Below are positions 1 to 10,632 of a stretch of DNA of 64,000 bases, one piece after another. Location: contig CM072514.1 in the NCBI GenBank assembly GCA_036898135.1, positions 7,447,637 to 7,511,636 on the forward strand, read 5' to 3'. The notes below the pieces were generated by a model. It was not told the DNA's origin. It did no database searches and worked only from the letters and a program-made list of their open reading frames with translations. Source of the DNA: Oncomelania hupensis. Taxonomy: Eukaryota; Mollusca; Gastropoda; Littorinimorpha; Pomatiopsidae. Numbering within the stretch: position 1 is the first letter of the stretch; every line of letters begins with the position of its first letter. The position numbers and the translations under genes are program-made.

Positions 1-1545
1 TAAAGCTGCAGGTGTATTACCATTACATGAATGGAGAAAATTGTTCTAAATATATAGTGAGGGCATCTGCAGTTGATACTTTCACAGATTCAGAATTAGA
101 AATACGCTCTGATTTACATTTTCCCAAAAGAGCACAGAGTATTAATTATTTACAGACTATTTTAACATAAAAAAATGAGCTCATGAACGAATCTAATTTA
201 AATTGTAAATTAGGTTAAAACATAATTTCTCAAATACCTATACCTAATTCGGAACTTCAACGAGCAAATTTCGAAATAGACTATTCTGAATTAAGAAAAT
301 AGGAAAACGGCATTTTATTAGCAGCAGAAGCAAAGGAACGTATCTATGAAAAATATTATTCTTACCTACAAATTTATACTGATGGTTCTGTTTTAGAATC
401 AGGTGAAATAGGAGCAGGTTATGTTATTCCTGCTTTAAAAGTTAACTAGGCTTACCTTTTAGGGAAAGGGAATTCAATATTTACTGCAGAACTTATTGCT
501 ATACTTATTGCATTGAATAAAATCATTAGTTTACACACTGACTTTCACAATATATTATTTTGTGTTGATTCTAAATACGTTTTACAAACTTTGGATTTAA
601 ATTCTAATAAAGAAGGATGTTATATAATAGATGAAATTAAATATCTTATTCATAGTTTAATCATAATTGGAACAAATGTTCAATTTTGCTGGATACCATC
701 TCATAGCGGATTAAATCATAATGACTGGGCTGATGGGATTGCAAAAAAAGGGGGAAAAAATGGAAGTACTGTTCTTCAGCTCGATATTCCATTCTCAAAA
801 AATAAAATATATCGTATAATTGAGAACAATATTAAAAAAATAAATTTCCTTGCATTGAATTATATAATGGAATGTTACATTCCTCGCGGACTGTTATCAG
901 TTTAGCATATCGTCTTGCTTTGAACTCGTGGAGTACAAAATACTGTAAGGAAATTGCTTGCATTATTTTGCAAACAAGCGATTTCTATTAATCATCTCAT
1001 TAATGGCTGCAGTGCAATCGCGCAATATATTCCACAACATATTCGAAATATTCAGGATAAAAATATTAATTACTGGATAACAATTGCAAAATCATTAATA
1101 TACATTCCTGCTGGATATTTTTCGTAAAAAAACAACAACAATCAGTACAGATTATTTACTAGATCTAGTAGATTGTTTCTATGAAGCATAAATTAGAAAA
1201 CATTGAATATTATATATGTATAAATTCAGAACATTGAATTACATATATGAGATATAATGATCCTGATTCTACTTTTTGCAGCCTTCTGGATCCTATAAAC
1301 CATGATTAATTAAAATATGAGACATCATTAAGATTATTTTACAAGGATTGGTTAGTAGTTATATTGGACGTCATTTGTATAAGTTATAATTATTTTACAA
1401 TTTTGATTGTTTACTTGTTCAGTTTTGTGTTCTTTGTTTAATCCCTTTCTCCCTTCATTATGGCCATTCCTTATTTGTTTAATGTTTTCGCATGCTCCCA
1501 TCAAGTCTAAAATCACTTATTTGAACAGACGTTAAATTAAAGAAA
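1..1545 (+). mobile_element. I-type LINE, 3' fragment (RT C-terminus, RNase H, 3' UTR)
   Basis: This is the decayed 3' end of a non-LTR retrotransposon. Translating the start gives peptides parallel to the region after the RT of the longer copy at 54674-58725 (for example FPKRAQS against FPKRARH). The RNase H domain follows, then about 600 bp of AT-rich non-coding DNA. The end, near 1506-1545, matches the 3' end of the longer copy (tctaaaatcac ... gacgttaaa). Stops and frameshifts are scattered through it. The 5' side lies outside the window. Confidence 0.8.
369..905 (+). pseudogene. RNase H domain of I-type LINE, with in-frame stop
   Basis: Seen: IYTDGSV at 372-392 (first catalytic Asp), FTAEL (Glu), CVDSKYVL (Asp) and, further on, WIPSHSG and WADGIAKKG (last Asp). 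This is the D-E-D-D arrangement of the type I RNase H that follows RT in I-superfamily LINEs, where it removes RNA from the hybrid during target-primed reverse transcription. A TAG stop at 447-449 interrupts the frame between the first two motifs, so the only open part starts at 513. It is parallel to the copy at 57833-58582. Calling it a relic is safe; the exact clade is inference. Confidence 0.8.
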
Positions 1546-1597
1546 CAATCACAGACCACAAATGACCGGACGCCTGACACACAAAGCCCAAAACAAT

Positions 1598-1779
<182 letters not shown>

Positions 1780-1784
1780 GAGAG

Positions 1785-2941
1785 ATCAGAGCAGTTCTCT
1801 GTCCATCTATCCAAGACTTCTTGCTCTTCTGTAAGGCATATGCCAGACACGCTTTGGATCGTGGAGACTTTGGGCTGTTTAACACTTGTCAGCCGCTTTA
1901 CAGTTTGGTAGGCCTTCTTGCTGTTGTTCTTGTTCAAATTGTTTTCTATTTCATGGCATTGATCGTCTATCCAGTTCTCCTTTGCTGAGCGCATGCCTTT
2001 TCGGATGTCATTGTTGATTTTTTCGGTAGGCATCAGCTCCCTGTGAGGCGTTCCTTTTCTTTTTCATCTCTTTTCGTTTATCACACAGATCCAAAAGTTC
2101 AGATGTGATCCACGGATTCTTCGTTGGCCGGTGCTTGCCAAGGATCTCAGTGCCGGCATCTATCACAGCTGAGTTGAAGGTGGTGTTGACAACTACTTCA
2201 CTAGCTCCCAAAATGAGCAGTGGTGAAAATTTCCCTCCAATTGTGGCTTAAAATATTTCTGCCACCTCCGGGTCGTTGCAGTTTGTCCAGGTCGAACTTC
2301 AGTCTAGTGCACTTTGCTGTGTTTACTCTCTTCAAGTGGAGCCGGAAAGACATCATCACGAGATCGTGATCACTTCCGATGTCTGCTTCTGGAAAAGTGC
2401 GTGTCCTTCCAATGTTGATGCTTGATCTGAAGCGTGTCTTGACCATGATGTAGTCTATCTGGTTGTGATGCTCCCCGCCGGGACTGTGTCATGCCCATCG
2501 TCTGGATTTTTTGTGCAGACCAAGCATGTTTGCCAGTATCAGATTGTTGTATCTGGCAAACTCCAAGTGTCTCAGACCACTGTCATTTGTCTCGTTGTTG
2601 CAGTGAGGTCCACATGTGTCTCCCCAGTTGTGATGCGCATCTTGGCCAACCTTGGCATTCCAGTCACCTTGCACTATGATTATGTCCTTCTTTGGCACTT
2701 GGTCTAGAACAGCCTGTAGATTTTAATAGAAATCCTCCACTTCGCTGTCGTCATAGTCTGATGTTGGGGCATAGGCCTGGATGATGGTGATGTTGAAAGG
2801 GGCGGCTCTCATACGGATGGTAATGAGTCTACTGGAGACTGGGCGGCAAACCATGACAGTGGCTAGAATGTCAAGAATGCTCTGGTTTTTACAGCCACAC
2901 ACCAAACGGAGACCCATCAGTTTTAGCATGTCCAGAGAACA
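1785..2941 (-). pseudogene. LINE-A endonuclease and linker (inverted 5' part)
   Basis: Read on - from about 2941 downwards. Motifs seen: VCRPVSSRLITIRMRAAPF, IIQAYAPTSDYDDSEVEDFY, the catalytic-site peptide QGDWNAKVGQDAHHNWG, and IGSDHDLV near the domain end. This is an APE/exonuclease-III-like nuclease that would nick target DNA. The linker follows (INNDIRKGMRSAKENWIDDQC, KNNSKKAYQTVKRL). Several frameshifts join the pieces (2723-3007, 2489-2698, 2201-2446, 2008-2211, 1799-2033). This is the only copy in the window in which the endonuclease runs unbroken into the linker; the others are cut by a Gypsy LTR. Confidence 0.8.
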
Positions 2942-2945
2942 GAGA

Positions 2946-4420
2946 AGAAGAATAAATCCTCCCAATTCTCCGATAAGAAGTTGAGGCAGTGGTGAAGTCG
3001 CTGACAAAAGGGGAAGTCAGCGGGAGTGGACAACATCGCCGCGGAACTGCTTCAAGCAGGAGGAGAAACATGATTGATGCCCTCACCATTATCTGTAACA
3101 AGATCTGGCAGAGTGGGAAGTGGCATACACCATGGACTCAGTCGCTTGTCATCACTCTTCCAAAGAAAAGTAACCTTCAGGTGTGTGAAAATTACCGCAC
3201 CATCAGCCTCATCAGCCATTCCAGCAAGGTCCTCCTGAAAATAATACTCAACAGGTTGAAATCCCAAGCTAAACAAATCATAGCTGAAGAACAAGCAAGA
3301 TTCAGGGCAGGGCGAAGTACCACTGAACAGATTTTCAACCTCAGAATAATCTGCGAGAAATACCTACAGCAACAACATCTATATTATGTGTTTGTAGACT
3401 TCAAAAAGCCGTTTTATCGAATCTGAGATGCAGCTCTGTGTTCAACCATGAGAGTGTACAACATCAGCCCTAAAATTATTGAAGTCATCAAAAGCCTGTA
3501 TGACAAGGCTACCAGTACAGTCCTCCATAACAGAGGCCATCGGAAACTGGTTCAGAACAACAATTGATGTGCGCCAAGGATGCCTACTCTCTCCGACACT
3601 CTTCAACATCTTCCTAGATGGCACAGTACCCATAGGGGGTAGAGCAATCTCCAACCTTCGTTTTGCGGATGACATTGATGGATTGGCTGGAGAGGAACAA
3701 GATCTTGAACAGCTGGTACAGAGCCTTGACATCACCTCCAGAGCCTATGAAATGGAACTAAGTGCAGAGAAGACCAAAATAATGACCACCAACACCAATG
3801 GCATCAACACGGATATCAAAGTCCAAGGCCAATCCCTCAACACAGTGCATAGCTTCAAATATTTAGGAACCATTATATCAGACAGTGAGTTCCGACAGGA
3901 AGTCCTCTCCAGGATCGCACAAACAACTGCTGCCCTGGAAAGGTTGAAGCCCATTTGGAAAGACAGAACCATCAGCCTACATTCCAAGATAAGACTGCTG
4001 CGCTCCCTTGTCATCTCCATCTTCCTGTGCGCTTGCGAGGCAGATCTGCAGCTGGGATTGCGGGGCGTGGAGGTGGGGTGCTGCGGAGGACTTCTGGGCA
4101 TTTCCTATTACCGGCGCATCACCGGCGGCGGGGTCCGACGGGCCATCACGCGGGCCATAACGCGTTCCATTGGACGGCACGGTGGCGTGCTCACAGTGGT
4201 GAAGAAACGGAGGCTCCGATGGTGTGGCCACGTCGCCAGATCGTCGGGCCTTTCGGAGACCGTCCTGCGGGGCACGGTGCTTGGAAGGAGGGGGGAGAGG
4301 CCTGGGGGAAGAGGGAGACCGAGAGGTTGGTGGGAAGACGGCATTCGAGAGTGAGCAGGTCCGGCAAAGGGCGAGGCCGCGGTTGTTCCTTGGGATGGGG
4401 AAGGATGGAGTACGTTGGTT
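2946..4420 (+). pseudogene. LINE-A reverse transcriptase, degenerate
   Basis: Seen on +: SLVITLPKKSNLQVCENYRT (2989-3426 frame), FRAGRSTTEQIFNLRIICEK, then after a frameshift and stop GVRQGCLLSPTLFNIF and the catalytic FADDIDGLAG in 3479-4354, and SAEKTKIMTTNTNGI. The C-terminal part has the LRW.GHV.RSSGL motif typical of this family. The helix after VWHAAL is damaged (a TGA at 3424). From about 4024 the protein departs from the consensus almost entirely through A-to-G changes (listed separately). A TGA after GIRE near 4352 ends the frame early; later codons still resemble the family. Confidence 0.8.
4024..4410 (+). other. A-to-G enriched patch in LINE-A 3' coding region
   Basis: Compared with the - strand LINE-A copy at 14719-15690, this part of the + copy differs mostly by A replaced with G on the coding strand. 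Examples are the CETWT region becoming CEA.., MEMRYYRKLL becoming VEVGCCGGLL, and LRWYGHVTR becoming LRWCGHVAR. The sequence just upstream (about 3700-4010) shows no such bias. The same patch is in units 1 (24380-24770) and 2 (39220-39610). Confidence 0.75.
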
Positions 4421-4495
4421 AAACGATCATCTGTGATGCCCCTACGACCTCCGAGTTACGGGATAGGATAGGATAGGATAGAATTGTAATAACCA

Positions 4496-4891
4496 TAAAT
4501 AAATACATAAATAGATAAATAAATAAGAAATCATTTTTAAAGTACAGATTAAGTTATCGCAATAGTCTTACTGCAGATTTATGTATTATATGTGCTATTT
4601 TACTTTATCTAATTTAATATGTTCCTCTCCATACAAAATATTTTGAACGGAGATTGTCTTGTTATTGAATACACAACGATCTTCATCTTCATCCACATAT
4701 TTAGTCCTACAAGAGTTCAGTCTTTATATTTAATATGTAAACAATGCTGCTATTATTGAGTTAATAGAAATGATACATTTTAAATAAAAATTTCACTGTA
4801 TATACAGTATTTTATATTAAGACAAATACATCGATAGAAAGACTTTGCAACTAACCCTAACCCTCATTATGATTGTACATGCTATTTTCAG
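4496..4891. other. AT-rich intron upstream of the cbEGF exon
   Basis: No open frame and no recognised element apart from a short A/T-rich segment (aaataaataagaaatcatttt at 4517-4537) that also follows the hairpin-microsatellite at 14.7 and 47.6 kb. It ends in a pyrimidine-containing tract and AG at 4890-4891. The site A4809/T4810 is the empty counterpart of the Helitron insertion in unit 1. Confidence 0.7.
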
Positions 4892-5014
4892 ACATCAATG
4901 AATGCAGTACACAATCTGCTACCTGTACTCCAGGAACCTGTATCAACACTCGTGGTTCCTACAACTGTCAGTGTCCTCAAGGATACTCTGGATCTGGATC
5001 TGGATCGTGTCAAG
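4892..5014 (+). CDS. Host exon encoding one calcium-binding EGF-like domain (unit 0)
   Basis: A 123-bp exon, 41 codons, preceded by gctattttcag and followed by gttagt. Translated in phase 1 it gives (D)INEC, then [26 protein letters not shown]: six cysteines in EGF spacing. It also has the DINEC N-terminus and the N-T-x-G-S-Y signature of cbEGF modules (Ca2+ ligands, with a possible beta-hydroxylated Asn). Both introns are phase 1, the usual 1-1 symmetry that lets EGF exons be duplicated without frameshift. cbEGF repeats occur in extracellular matrix and receptor proteins; which gene this belongs to cannot be told, because no neighbouring exon is visible. The Gly-Ser run before Cys6 is unusual. 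Confidence 0.85.
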
Positions 5015-6400
5015 GTTAGTTTAAAACTTTTGCTGAGGAAGACCTCCAATACACCTCCATCCTTCACCCCCATCTCCCTCACTCCCCTTATCCCCTTCAC
5101 CAAATGAATAAAGACATACATTAGAGGTATTGTCATTCTTCATAACTCATAACTTGAACTGTATGGACTGCTTTGGGTGTAGCTGAAATGTTGTTTGGTT
5201 ATTTCTTCCTTATATTCAGTATGGTCATACTCTTGACACAGGTTATTTTCTATTACTCTTGTTAGATAAATATTTGGCCATTTGTGGTAATGTACCTTCC
5301 CATTGTCACCACCCCCATTCCCTCTCTCCACCCTCTCCCACCCTATATCCATCTGCATTTTTATTGAGAGTAAAACAAGCGTTAGTTTCGTTCAATCGTG
5401 TCAAGAGGAGTGGGAGGGTGGAGGGGGTGGGGGATGGAATTATATTTTATAATTCAAGCAAATTAAAACAAAAGAAAACTTTAACCATAGTTTTTATTTA
5501 GGCTCAAGGCATCTGCACACTGTTAATTACATACGAATTGTAAAAGAAATTTATAAAATAAAATAAAGATTAAATTTTACTTCATGATGATACCTCACTT
5601 TATTGCCGTATGTTTGGTTTTACCTTGGAGGCACAATTAAAGTCTAAATACATACCAAATTTAGACCAAATAACTCCAATAATTTGGGAGAAAACAGGAA
5701 TAGAACACAACAAATTATGAGGTTATAATGATGACTCACCCAATATGTATAATTCTGTGTCATCTGGTAGGGTTTGCTATTTTCTCATTAAAATCCAAGT
5801 TTCATAGAAATCTGTCCAGTAGTTTCACGAAAAAGTGATTAAAAAAACCACCAACTTATATGAAAATATTATTACAAAAGTTCGGACTAAAGTAGTGACC
5901 ACATGTGGCTTACGCTTTACGGCTTAGGCATGGGGTTATGAGAGTTTTCACTGACCGGAAATGTGACGGGTGGTCACATCTTACGAGTTTAGTGACCACT
6001 GTTGGCTTACGGTTCACGGCTTACGCATTGGTCGGAGGTAGTGACGCCATGCTCATCACGGCCCAGTTCGAATTTATAAACGTCTGTAGCTGTGTAAATT
6101 CTCTACAACAAGGCTCTTTGTCATGACGATGTAATGTATTCTTTCACGACTTGGCAATCAAACATGCGCTGTACTTGTAAAATTTTACTTTAGCCAGTAT
6201 GCAAGGAAATACATAAGGAATTCATCAGCGTAACACAAGTGTGGCCGGGTGCTACAGATCAATGTGGCTGGGCCTTAAGATTCAGCATCTCTGTACACTC
6301 TCATTACATGCAGACATGTAAAGGAAATGTAAACAAAATAATAATAAAGGTGACATCATCCTGAATATATCACTCGATTTGCATAAGTTTGGTTTTAATA
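5015..6400. repeat. Intron block 3' of the cbEGF exon, conserved in all three units
   Basis: About 1.4 kb, near-identical at 26918-28290 and, from about 5147 onwards, at 40745-41985. There is no convincing coding frame; the open frame at 5905-6126 persists in all copies but resembles nothing I know. It contains a segment (5780-5840, ccaagtttcatagaaatctg...cagtagtttcacg) like a motif often seen in invertebrate dispersed repeats. A ~40-bp direct repeat (5891-5930 and 5991-6029) is built on agtgaccac...ggcttacg. It is followed by the 3' end of CR1-a. Confidence 0.6.
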
Positions 6401-7905
6401 ATAATAATATAATAATGGACATTTATATAGCGCTATTACTTGTCTTTTTATAGACAAGCGCATAGCATTTTACATGAAAAGAAAGAAACAAAATGAAGCA
6501 AGTACAAAAACAAAAATTTCAAAAATTCACATAATGTTAGGTAGGTAGGGTTAGGGCGCGCCACTGGCTGCGACTACGCCTTCCCCGGGGGAAGCGGCCC
6601 AGAGTTTCCCGATAGAAAGGGATAATGAACTGCAGCCAAAAAAAACTATATATTGCATTACAAATTATACAGTGAGAAAAAAAACACAAAATAAAAAAAT
6701 ACATAAAGTTAACTTTCTGCAAACAAGTCATCACAATCACAGCAAATACACAAGCATAGCCAACAGCAGAACAAATATGAGCTGCGGCTAGGGTCTATAG
6801 AATGAAGGATTTAGTCAGGATATTAGAGCTTGAAGAGGTGAGATTTTAGAGCTTGCTTAAATGAGGGTGTGGTCTGCTTGTGTCTGATGTTGGCTGGAAG
6901 AGTGTTCCATTGTCTGGGTGCACAATAGGTGAATGCCCGTTCTCCGTACATTTTGGTGTTGGTTTTTTGAATGCAGAGTGTGCAAGAGTCAGGAGAAGAG
7001 CGAAGAGTGCGAGAAGTGACATAGACAGACAGCAGATCTGACAGGTATGAAGGGTAGGTTCCAGAGAAGAAATTGTGGCACATTACGGACAGTTTGTATT
7101 TAATGCGGGCCTCTATGGGTAGCCAATGAAGCTTACGGAGTAGTGGAGTGATGTGATCGCGCTTTTTTGCCCTGAAGACTAGCCTAGCAGCACAATTCTG
7201 GACTTTTTGAAGTTTGTCTATGAGATGGGCAGGAAGCCAGTAGGGCATTACAATAATCTAGTCTAGACAAGACTAAAGCACAGACTAAGGTGATGGTTGC
7301 TTGAAGGGTTAAGTAGCAGCGAATGGAGCTGATCTGACGCAAGGCAGCATAATTTTGCTGATTTACAAACTTGTGCAATATGGAAATCTAGCGTCATGTC
7401 ACTCGACAAAAATAAGACAAGATTTCTTTGCCGACTGAGAGAAAGAGATTTCATGCTCTCCTACACTTACAGTGGTAGGCAAGGTGCAAGCTACGGCAGT
7501 TCTAGTCTTTTTGAACAGGAGAACCTCTGTTTTATCATCATTAAGCTTTAACTTGTTTTGTTTCATCCAGGATCGGACATCAGAAATGCTATTCTGTACA
7601 GTCTGGAAATTGACATCGATTTGTACCGGAAGACTTGATTTTAAAAGCTGAGTATCGTCAGCAAAAGCTTCAACAGTTACATCGTGTCTTTGAACCAGTT
7701 CGAGCAAAGGCTTTGTGTACAACATGAAGAGAATCGGTCCAAGAACTGACCCCTGCGGCACACCATAAGTCAAATTTTCCTTCTTTGAGAGCACCTCAAA
7801 ATTGCTGACAGTTTGCGTACGACCTTGGAGGTATGACTTGAACCAGGCCAAGGCATTCCCTGAAACTCCAAACTGCGACTCGAGAGTTTCGAACAGAAAA
7901 CAATT
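6401..7905 (-). mobile_element. CR1/L2-like LINE (CR1-a), 3' half: RT palm to 3' tail
   Basis: Read on -. The frame 7399-7851 has WFKSYLQGRTQTVSNF, the turn [18 protein letters not shown], catalytic FADDTQLL, and [11 protein letters not shown]. After frameshifts come LSRLDYCNALLASCPSH (7184-7378) and QNCAARLVFRAKKRDHITPL ... LHWLPIEARIKYK to LKSHLFKL (6823-7248). The 3' UTR carries a hairpin with agcgctatataaat and ends in an ATT-rich tail near 6401-6415. This is CR1/L2-type architecture. Units 1 and 2 share a ~740-bp deletion (here 6667-7400) that removes the C-terminal RT part, so unit 0 is the most complete. Its 5' half continues at 9585-10270, beyond the LINE-B insertion. Confidence 0.8.
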
Positions 7906-9584
7906 AGAAGTCTGAAGTCGGGGAAAGCAACTGGGATAGACGATATGCTAGCTGAATTTTTAAAGGCAGCAGAACAGTTTTTTTACACCATTTTTAACCA
8001 GGCTTTTAAACCAGCTTTATGACAGTGGTCACTTCCCGGAAGGCTGGACTCGTTCTTTCTATTATACCTTTACTCAAAAAAGGTGATCCAACTAACCCAG
8101 AAAACTACCGGGGCACTTCTTTACTGAGCATTACTAGCAAAGTTTTTACAAAGATCTTAAACACCAGGTTGTATAAGTGGGCAGAAAAGGAGGGGAAAAT
8201 CTGTGAAGAACAAGCAGGTTTTAGGAAAAATTACTCCACCACTGACCACATTTTTTCTTATTTTCTTTAATACAGAAAACGATTAATTCTAAGCAAAAGA
8301 GCAAAGTGTATGTCGCTTTTGTCGACTATATGAAGGCTTTTGATTCCGTAAATAGAAACAGCCTCTGGAGAGTACTAAATAAGGTCAAAACATCAACAAA
8401 AATGCTACGAATATTACACGGAATGTATGCCTCAGTTCAGTCTTGTGTGAGATGGGGCGCAACCCTGTCAGACTTCTTTGATTGCCCTAGTGGGGTGAAA
8501 CAAGGGTGCTTATTATCTCCCCTTATTTTTTCTCTGCTAATTAGTGAAGTTTCTGAAGAAGTAACAGCAAGAGGTCGACATGGTTTTAAGTTTCAACCAG
8601 GGCTTAGGGAGATATTTTTGCTGCTTTTTGCAGACGACTTTATGTTACTGTCTTCTACTCCTGTAGGCTTACAGAATCAGTTGAATAACCTTGACACAGC
8701 ATCAGGCAAATTAGGGTTAAAAGTAAACCTTGATAAAACCAAAGTGATGATTTTTAGGAAAGGGGGTAGGTTATCTAAGAAAGAAAAGTGGTTTCTGAAA
8801 GGTACTGAACTAGAAATAGTAAACGAATATAAGTATCTAGGGTTTGTGTTGACAAGTAGGCTGTCTGTTATATTAGCTTTGGATCAAGTTGTAAAAAAAG
8901 GCAAGGGAAATGTGGTTGAAATTTTGAGAACCATGTGGAGTCTTGGCAAGGTGAACATGCCTTTTTTCCTCAGGTTGTTCGATGCGCAGGTCAAGCCGAT
9001 GTTGTTGTACTCTTCGGAGGTCTGGGGAGCAACATAGTATAAAGTTGTTGAGTCAGTCCAGCTTTTTGCTCTAAAAAGATTATTGAGTGTGGGTCCCAGT
9101 ACCCCGAATGCGATGGCATACGGCGAAACCGGGCGATATCCTCTGTATATAGACAGCACCCTGAGCATAATCCGGTACTGGTTTACACTGCGGAAAATGG
9201 ACGTGAATAGAATTCCTCGTCAGGTGTATGAAATGTTGTGTACCAGCAGTTTTAGAAATAACGTTCAGCAGAAAAATTGGGCGAATATGGTTAAGTGTAC
9301 GCTTGACAATTATAGGTTTTCATATGTCTGGTCAGATGGAGTTGGGAATGAAAAAATATTTCTGAAAACTTTGAGGCAGAGAATGATTGATTGTTATCAT
9401 CAGCAGTGGAATGCAAAATTGAATGGAAGTGAGAGGTTTGAATTCTATCGATCTTTCATGTCATTACTATGCCCAGAAAAGTATTTAACTAAACTAACGA
9501 TAAATAAGTTTAGAGTGTTTTTCACCAGATTCCGGTTAGGTCTTACTGATTTGAAAATCCATCATAGATACACTGCAGTTAAGG
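7906..9584 (+). mobile_element. LINE-B inserted in CR1-a (unit 0, 3' truncated)
   Basis: A non-LTR retrotransposon fragment on +, 5' truncated at the start of the RT domain (SLKSGKATGIDD). Seen: PENYRGTSLLSITSKVFTKI, EEQAGFRKNYSTTDHIF, FVDYMKAFDSVNRNSLWRVL, SGVKQGCLLSPLIFSLL, FADDFMLLSS and EYKYLGFVL (8306-9037), then a C-terminal domain (9083-9584). Units 1 and 2 continue to a CxxC...H...C zinc knuckle, a stop and a (TTCTTG)n tail. Here the element stops abruptly at TAVK and joins CR1-a, so about 1.5 kb is deleted. Stops at 8268 and 9036 break the frame. I cannot assign the clade with confidence. Confidence 0.8.
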
Positions 9585-10270
9585 AGTGGGAATGGGATCA
9601 AGGGAACAAGTGGTTGGTTTAGATTTTTTGATGACCTCCCTGATTTCATTAACAGAAACTGGTTCAAAATGGTCAAACCGTACATAATTTAAAACAGTTG
9701 GCAATGCATCTACATTTGTCTGCACACCAGCATCGTGATCACGTTCATAGCGTATATCAGCGACTTTCTTGGTGAAAAAGTGACAAAAGACATCTGGTAA
9801 GTCACAAGGTGGGTGAGTGGTAGGTAGAGCGCTACTTTTTTCCTTGCCTCTGAGGCGGTCACAGACCGAGAATAGTTGCTTGCTAGTCTCACTGTTGGCC
9901 ACTTGACCACTAAAGAAAGCAGACTTGGCCCTATGGACAATTTGCATTACTGGTCGCTTGGCAGCAGTGTAAATTTGTTTGCCCACTGTGAGACCACTCT
10001 TCAACCATCTCCTCTCAGCCTGACGACGCTGCCTCTTGGCTTCACTGAGCTCATCTTCGACAGCACTGTACCATGGTTCTGACTTGCCTACCCTAACCTT
10101 ACGCCTGGAGATAGGGGCATGCCTATTTAGTGCGTCCCTGAGTGTGGCCTCCAGCTGTTCAACAGAGGAACAAGAAGCCGGGCTTATTACCTCACCGAGG
10201 TCTCGTTTCAAGGCTTCACGATCTACAGCTCGCAACTTGCTAACATCTCTGTAATGGGGAGAGGGCAAGG
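9585..10270 (-). mobile_element. CR1-a LINE, linker and N-terminal RT part (unit 0)
   Basis: Read on - within 9579-10457: SKLRAVDREALKRDLGEV, RDALNRHAPISRRKVRVGKS, EPWYSAVEDELSEAKRQRRQ, AKRPVMQIVHRAKSAFFSGQ, VFCHFFTKKVADIRYE and IREVIKKSKPTTCSLDPIPT. These are the segment between endonuclease and RT and the first RT motif of CR1/L2-type LINEs. In units 1 and 2 the frame runs on (ILLDCLDTLLP..., KNYRPVSNLSFLSKVTEKLV). Unit 0 lacks that part because of the deletion that also truncated LINE-B. At its upstream (right) side it meets the left end of hAT-1. Confidence 0.8.
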
Positions 10271-10632
10271 CAGGGCTGGACCCAGGGGGTGTTACCAAAC
10301 TAAAAATGATTTTTTTTGTATGCAAAGAGTTGCAATATTTAAAAAAAAAAGTTTTTAAAACATTGTAGTTTTTAGTCACTTTTGGTCCAAGGTACAAAGA
10401 GTTATTTATAGACAATTCAACGGAAATCCATTTCAAGGGATCCGTTGAAACGTCCAAAGCGTTTTCCAGTTGAAACGACCAACTAACCCAACCCCTAAGC
10501 CTAAATTAGTAAATGCAGCCATATTTTCTTGTTCTGGCCGCAAGCCTCTTCCAGCACCTTCACCTTGATACTGCCCTAATCCCCCAAAAACGACTTTTTA
10601 GAAATATTAATTAAGATGCTAAGTAGATAATT

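Larger units (their letters stand above)
1780..4487 (+). mobile_element. LINE-A copy 1, with twin-priming type 5' inversion
   Basis: An APE-type non-LTR retrotransposon in two parts facing away from each other. The endonuclease and linker read on - (about 2941 down to 1785); the RT reads on + (about 2946 to 4420) and ends in a (GGATA)n tail at 4461-4480. The outer end of the inverted part (linker, EVLDRWTENCSDL) corresponds to the region just upstream of where the RT part starts (EVEAVVKSL). That is the expected geometry of twin priming. AATAACCA flanks both ends (1772-1779 and 4488-4495), a candidate 8-bp target duplication, though the site is AT-rich. Both halves have stops and frameshifts. 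Confidence 0.75.

Noticed and set aside
2465..2707. Plus-strand Cys-rich frame (also at 20340-20600, 37037-37306 and 62973-63227) as a secreted protein
   Set aside because: It is the antisense of the LINE-A endonuclease, whose - strand motifs are unmistakable.
4851..4863. taaccctaaccctc, like an interstitial telomeric repeat
   Set aside because: Only about two units, and absent from unit 1 at the same place.
5905..6126. 73-codon frame conserved in all three units as a possible short gene
   Set aside because: The whole non-coding block is equally conserved because the duplication is recent; no sign of coding constraint can be read from so few differences.
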